Part shown: positions 22,798-25,624 of the stretch, in pieces
How positions within the stretch are numbered: the first letter of the stretch is position 1
Layout: the number at the start of each line of letters is the position of its first letter
DNA from: Ruminococcaceae bacterium UBA3329
Lineage (GTDB): Bacteria > Bacillota > Clostridia > Oscillospirales > Acutalibacteraceae
Reading direction: 5' to 3'
NCBI GenBank assembly: GCA_002361875.1
Contig: DERX01000018.1
Location: 1-25,624, forward strand
Length of the DNA: 25,624 nucleotides
Translations under genes and position numbers: made by a program
The notes under the pieces: model-generated
The model's database searches: none
The model's input: the letters and a program-made list of their open reading frames with translations, nothing else
Told to the model about the DNA's origin: nothing

Positions 22798-22818
22798 ATA
22801 TATAAATTCCAATTAAAT

Positions 22819-23991
22819 TTACGCCGCTTTTTGAATTTCTCCCGCTTTTTGAAGTGCGAGCTTTGTAAGCAACGGACCAATGAGTTCATAAACGAGCGTT
22901 GCACAAAGGACAACCGCTCTGATTTGCTCGCCGTATTCGGGAACGACTGTCAGTGAGAGTTGTGCCATACCTATTGCAACACCTGCCTGCGGTAAAAGCG
23001 TAATGCCGAGGTACTGGCGTACTGTCTTTTCCGTTCCTGCAATTTTACATCCGAGCATTGCTCCGAAGTATTTGCCGAAGGAGCGCATAAAAATATAGAT
23101 AACCCCAACAGCGCCAACTGTTTTTAATACCGAGAAATTAAACTGTGCGCCCGAAATTACGAAGAAAAGCATAAACAGCGGCGGCGTCCAACGCTCCGAG
23201 CCGTCCATAACGGGGTCTGCGGCAGGACTGTAATTGGCAAGCGCCGCACCGATAGCCATACAGAGAAGCAGTGACGAAAGTCCGAATTTATCCGAAATGC
23301 CGACTCCGAGGAAAACTGCCGTCACAACAAGCGAAATGCGGTTTGCACGGGATTTAAAGAATTTTGTCCCTATCGAGAGAACAATGCCGAGAATAAAGCC
23401 GATTACAAGCGAAAGTATAATTTCAATAATCGGTTTTAATATTGTTTGATATAAATTAAAGCCGCCCTCTGACTCAAGTGATTTTGCAACCGATGAAAGA
23501 ATTGAAAAAAGCATTAGGCAAACGGCGTCGTCAATCGCAACAACGGGTAAAAGCGTTGATGTAACAGGGCCTTGCGCCTTATACTGCCGAACTACCATAA
23601 GTGTTGCCGCAGGTGCGGTAGCCGAAGCAATTGCGCCCAACACCAGCGCCAATGTCAGCGGAAATTTAAGTAAAACGAGCGCCGCAATAACAAGAACGCT
23701 TGCTCCCACAGCCTCAAAAACAGTGATTACAAATATTTTTGCGCCGAGCTGTTTAAGCGAGGACAGCTTAAATTCACCGCCTATTGAAAATGCAATAAAG
23801 CCGAGCGCCACATTTGTTATAATAGAAAGTGTATCGATATTTCCCGAATTATAAAGCTTTAAGCAGTACGGTCCTGCAATAAGACCCGCAATAAGATAGC
23901 CTGTGACATTCGGCAGGCTTATTTTTTTCATCACTCTTGTCATCAGCAATGCAATTATCATACTCAGTGACAAGGAAAGAAGAATATTCAA
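22819..23991 (-). CDS. CPA2-type cation/proton antiporter
   Basis: A 390-residue membrane antiporter of the Na+/H+ exchanger (Kef-like) family, exchanging Na+ or K+ for protons. About 11 to 12 hydrophobic segments are visible. Family marks are GYLIAGLIAGPY near 31-42, the ASATAPAA unwound region (about 122-129), and the acidic pair AIDDAV (Asp154, Asp155) in the transport site. There is no C-terminal TrkA-N domain, which distinguishes it from full KefB/C proteins. The start is TTG at 23991, with GGGGTG 7 bases upstream; the next methionine is residue 11 and would cut into the first helix. It follows the PII-like gene after 21 bases, and the pair is probably coregulated. Ion preference cannot be read here. 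Confidence 0.88.
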   Translation of the reverse strand: MNILLSLSLSMIIALLMTRVMKKISLPNVTGYLIAGLIAGPYCLKLYNSGNIDTLSIITNVALGFIAFSIGGEFKLSSLKQLGAKIFVITVFEAVGASVLVIAALVLLKFPLTLALVLGAIASATAPAATLMVVRQYKAQGPVTSTLLPVVAIDDAVCLMLFSILSSVAKSLESEGGFNLYQTILKPIIEIILSLVIGFILGIVLSIGTKFFKSRANRISLVVTAVFLGVGISDKFGLSSLLLCMAIGAALANYSPAADPVMDGSERWTPPLFMLFFVISGAQFNFSVLKTVGAVGVIYIFMRSFGKYFGAMLGCKIAGTEKTVRQYLGITLLPQAGVAIGMAQLSLTVVPEYGEQIRAVVLCATLVYELIGPLLTKLALQKAGEIQKAA

Positions 23992-24012
23992 TTTTTTTCA
24001 CCCCAAAGATAA

Positions 24013-24360
24013 TTACTTTTTTGCCAATCCTTCAATTTTAAGAATAGGCACGGTCATTAAGATGCCCGTGTTCGCCTTGTCAAGTCCGCCTGTAACACGG
24101 TTAATAATTTTTGACGCCGTTTCCGCCTCGCTGTCCGACACAGCGGAAATCAGCATTTTGTTTGTTTCGCCCCGTTCGGGGTTAAGGTATTGACGGAGCG
24201 CGCCGAAAATGGGCGGCGGCTCAACGCTGTTGTGCGCAATCGCCTGCAAAACACCCTCGCAGTCAAGGAGCGTTCCGCCACGAAGACCCGCTTTCATAAG
24301 CTCCGCAAGAATTTTGTCCATATAACTTGTATTGTGTAAAATAAGAATTAAAAGCTGCAT
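24013..24360 (-). CDS. Small PII-like regulatory protein beside antiporter
   Basis: A 115-residue protein with an alpha/beta ferredoxin-like pattern resembling the PII/GlnB superfamily (MQLLILIL, then DKILAELMKAGLRGGTLLDCEG, and near the end a hydrophobic strand ILMTVPILKIEG). The classic PII T-loop tyrosine site is not seen, and length fits the PII-like proteins encoded next to transporters. I infer that it binds a small ligand and regulates the antiporter encoded 21 bases downstream. The ATG at 24360 has AGGGGG at 8 to 9 bases. Its promoter overlaps the promoter of the divergent rluA-like gene. Assignment to PII is by fold pattern and context, not by a signature match. Confidence 0.68.
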   Translation of the reverse strand: MQLLILILHNTSYMDKILAELMKAGLRGGTLLDCEGVLQAIAHNSVEPPPIFGALRQYLNPERGETNKMLISAVSDSEAETASKIINRVTGGLDKANTGILMTVPILKIEGLAKK

Positions 24361-24382
24361 GTAATTCGCCCCCTAAAATTAC

Positions 24383-24411
24383 TTTATATTATACTCTTTT
24401 TGTGCTATAAT
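24383..24411 (+). promoter_or_regulatory. Promoter of the RluA-type gene
   Basis: TTTATA at 24383-24388 (poor -35), 17-base spacer and a perfect TATAAT at 24406-24411. It overlaps the divergent promoter of the PII-like gene. Confidence 0.65.
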
Positions 24412-24415
24412 TCAA
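24388..24415 (-). promoter_or_regulatory. Promoter of the PII-like/antiporter unit
   Basis: On the minus strand: TTGAAT (24415-24410), 16-base spacer, TATAAT (24393-24388). It lies almost entirely inside the plus-strand promoter of the RluA-type gene. Confidence 0.7.
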
Positions 24416-24467
24416 TAAGATATTTTTATGGAATTTGCAGAAAATAACGCAGAGGAAGAACAGTAAA

Positions 24468-25331
24468 ATGGGCAGAATTCTTGAATACAAAATTAAAGAT
24501 GATTTTGACGGTAAAAAGGTAGAGCATTTTTTAAGAAAACAGCTCGGAATGTCCGCGCGTGTAATTAAAGATGTAAAATTTTCGGAAAACGGACTTGTGC
24601 TTAACGGCAAAAGGGTAAGAACTATTGACCTTTTGCATACGGGGGACAAATTTACAATAACCTTTCCCGACGATACGGGCGAAATGTTTGAACCGTTGCC
24701 GTTTCCCCTTGAAATTCTTTTTGAGGACGAGGATTTTTTAATAGTCAATAAGCCTGCGGGTCTTGCAAATCACCCGTCTCACAATCATCAGGGCGACACG
24801 CTTGCCAATGCAGTAGCTTTCCACCTTAAAGAAAACGGCAAACAGTCTGTTTTCCGCTCTGTCGGACGGCTGGACAAGGGGACATCGGGGATTGTTATAT
24901 GCGCCCTGAACCGATTTGCCGCAGCAGCCGTGTCAGGTAAGATTTACAAGGAATATGAAGCAGTTTGCGAGGGCGTTTTAACAGGCGAGGGGGTTATTGA
25001 CGCACCGATTTTTAGACCCGACCCCATAATTACGGTCAGAACCGTTGATGAACGGGGCGAAAAGGCTGTGACGGAATGGCGTGCGCTTAAAAATGTAAAC
25101 GGCAGAACTCTTTTAAGAATACATCTTAGGACAGGCAGAACGCACCAAATAAGAGTTCACTTTGCGCACCTCGGAATGCCGCTTACAGGCGACACAATGT
25201 ACGGTTCGCCGAGTGATTTAATAAGTCATCAGGCGCTTGTCTGCAAATATTGCCGTTTTACCCACCCCGTAACAAAAGAAATAATCGAAATCGAAGTCCC
25301 CACACCTGCTGATTGGAAAAATATTATATAA
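24468..25331 (+). CDS. RluA-family 23S rRNA/tRNA pseudouridine synthase
   Basis: Converts specific uridines in rRNA or tRNA to pseudouridine. It has 287 residues, typical of RluA-type enzymes. An N-terminal S4-like domain (about 12-62, KVEHFLRKQLGMS... and NGKRVRTIDLLHTGD) precedes the catalytic domain. The active-site motif is GRLDKGTSG with Asp136 as the catalytic aspartate; later LRTGRTHQIRVHF and GDTMYG are also typical. I chose the ATG at 24468 rather than a TTG at 24435; a GAGGAAG lies about 10 bases upstream, and an ATG at 24428 opens only a 12-codon peptide ending one base before it. It has its own promoter and terminator. The precise target uridine cannot be told. Confidence 0.92.
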   Translation: MGRILEYKIKDDFDGKKVEHFLRKQLGMSARVIKDVKFSENGLVLNGKRVRTIDLLHTGDKFTITFPDDTGEMFEPLPFPLEILFEDEDFLIVNKPAGLANHPSHNHQGDTLANAVAFHLKENGKQSVFRSVGRLDKGTSGIVICALNRFAAAAVSGKIYKEYEAVCEGVLTGEGVIDAPIFRPDPIITVRTVDERGEKAVTEWRALKNVNGRTLLRIHLRTGRTHQIRVHFAHLGMPLTGDTMYGSPSDLISHQALVCKYCRFTHPVTKEIIEIEVPTPADWKNII

Positions 25332-25346
25332 TTGTAAGACTTAACA

Positions 25347-25385
25347 AAAAATCGGTAAGTACATTTTTGTACCTGCCGATTTTCA
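25347..25385 (+). terminator. Terminator of the RluA-type gene
   Basis: An interrupted stem: AAAATCGG at 25348-25355 with CCGATTTT at 25376-25383, plus an inner GTAC/GTAC stem over a T loop. T-rich sequence follows. Confidence 0.7.
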
Positions 25386-25528
25386 CTTTTTCACCCTTCA
25401 CTGAAAATAACTGTTTCCGGTAAATAGATTAAAGAGAAAAGATAAGAGAATCAATGGCTTTATTTCACAAAGTTTGAATTCGATTTTGTATATTATTAAC
25501 ATTTTTGGCGTTTTTTACCATTTTCATA

Positions 25529-25594
25529 TTGACAAAATAATAAAAATATGTTACAAACAAATCAGAAACGGGGGAGAGTCCGATGGTTAAATAA
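25529..25594 (+). promoter_or_regulatory. Promoter and ribosome site leading into a three-codon ORF
   Basis: TTGACA at 25529-25534, 17-base spacer, TACAAA at 25552-25557. Downstream, GGGGGAG (25570-25576) is spaced 6 bases from ATG 25583, but the frame reads Met-Val-Lys and stops at 25594. The true gene may begin beyond the window edge, or this may be a leader peptide. Bases 25386-25528 hold nothing I can identify. Confidence 0.5.
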
Positions 25595-25624
25595 ATTAGT
25601 TTATCGTAAAAATAAAATATGATT

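Noticed and set aside
24428..24466. 12-codon ORF before the RluA-type gene
   Set aside because: It has no good ribosome site. It may be a chance ORF; its stop lies one base before the gene start, so coupling cannot be excluded.
24389..24748. Minus-strand 119-residue frame
   Set aside because: It runs through the divergent promoters and opposite the S4 domain of the RluA-type gene.

Overview
The window looks like a chromosomal segment of a low-to-moderate GC Gram-positive, most likely a gut-type clostridium (Ruminococcaceae/Oscillospirales-like; this placement is inferred). Supporting signs are strong AGGAGG-type ribosome binding sites, clear sigma-A promoters with 17-base spacers, several TTG/GTG starts, rho-independent terminators after most units, and typically clostridial families (DUF1836, DUF4474 lipoprotein, Cys-rich 'DSCxDKDC' protein, YqeG, NfeD/SPFH pair). 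No rRNA, tRNA, CRISPR array, transposase or phage structural gene was seen.

Layout. 1-2160: a small membrane-anchored protein converges on a minus-strand block of rpsU (ribosomal protein S21, 58 codons, GTG start), a YqeG-type HAD phosphatase and an M24 Xaa-Pro peptidase. 2300-2475: a free-standing plus-strand transcription unit with promoter, hairpins and terminator but no gene, probably a small RNA. 2576-5715: minus-strand operon ahcY - RING/zinc-ribbon membrane protein - galU. 5876-10233: a DUF4474 lipoprotein, glycogen phosphorylase glgP and a second lipoprotein, each with its own promoter and terminator. 10299-11129: a minus-strand Cys-rich clostridial protein. 11294-12472: a membrane diguanylate cyclase. 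12609-16961: a compact operon with an M23 endopeptidase (LysM, G5), an HPr-kinase-like P-loop protein, a PqqD-like RiPP-recognition protein and an ABC exporter. 17037-18527: a one-gene unit for a Wzz/BY-kinase with a C-terminal Tyr-Gly cluster. 18731-21713: DUF1836 regulator, a small protein, an NfeD/SPFH membrane pair and a small membrane protein. 21727-22755: an Abi_2 (AbiD/AbiF) HEPN RNase preceded by a tiny promoter-hairpin-terminator RNA unit. 22819-24360: a PII-like protein and CPA-type cation/proton antiporter. 24468-25331: an RluA-type pseudouridine synthase. The last 290 bases hold a strong promoter and a ribosome site leading into a three-codon ORF.

Two places stand out. First, the RNA-plus-Abi_2 locus has the architecture of an RNA-antitoxin/HEPN-toxin module: the terminator sits between the promoter and the toxin gene, so most transcripts should be the small RNA alone. 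The gene is AT-richer than its neighbours and prefers TTA/TTG for leucine, which suggests acquisition. Second, the kinase-PqqD-ABC group looks like the tailoring and export part of a RiPP pathway without a recognisable precursor, welded to a cell-wall endopeptidase gene. All positions and motifs were read by eye; family names come from recognition of the protein sequences, not from a search.
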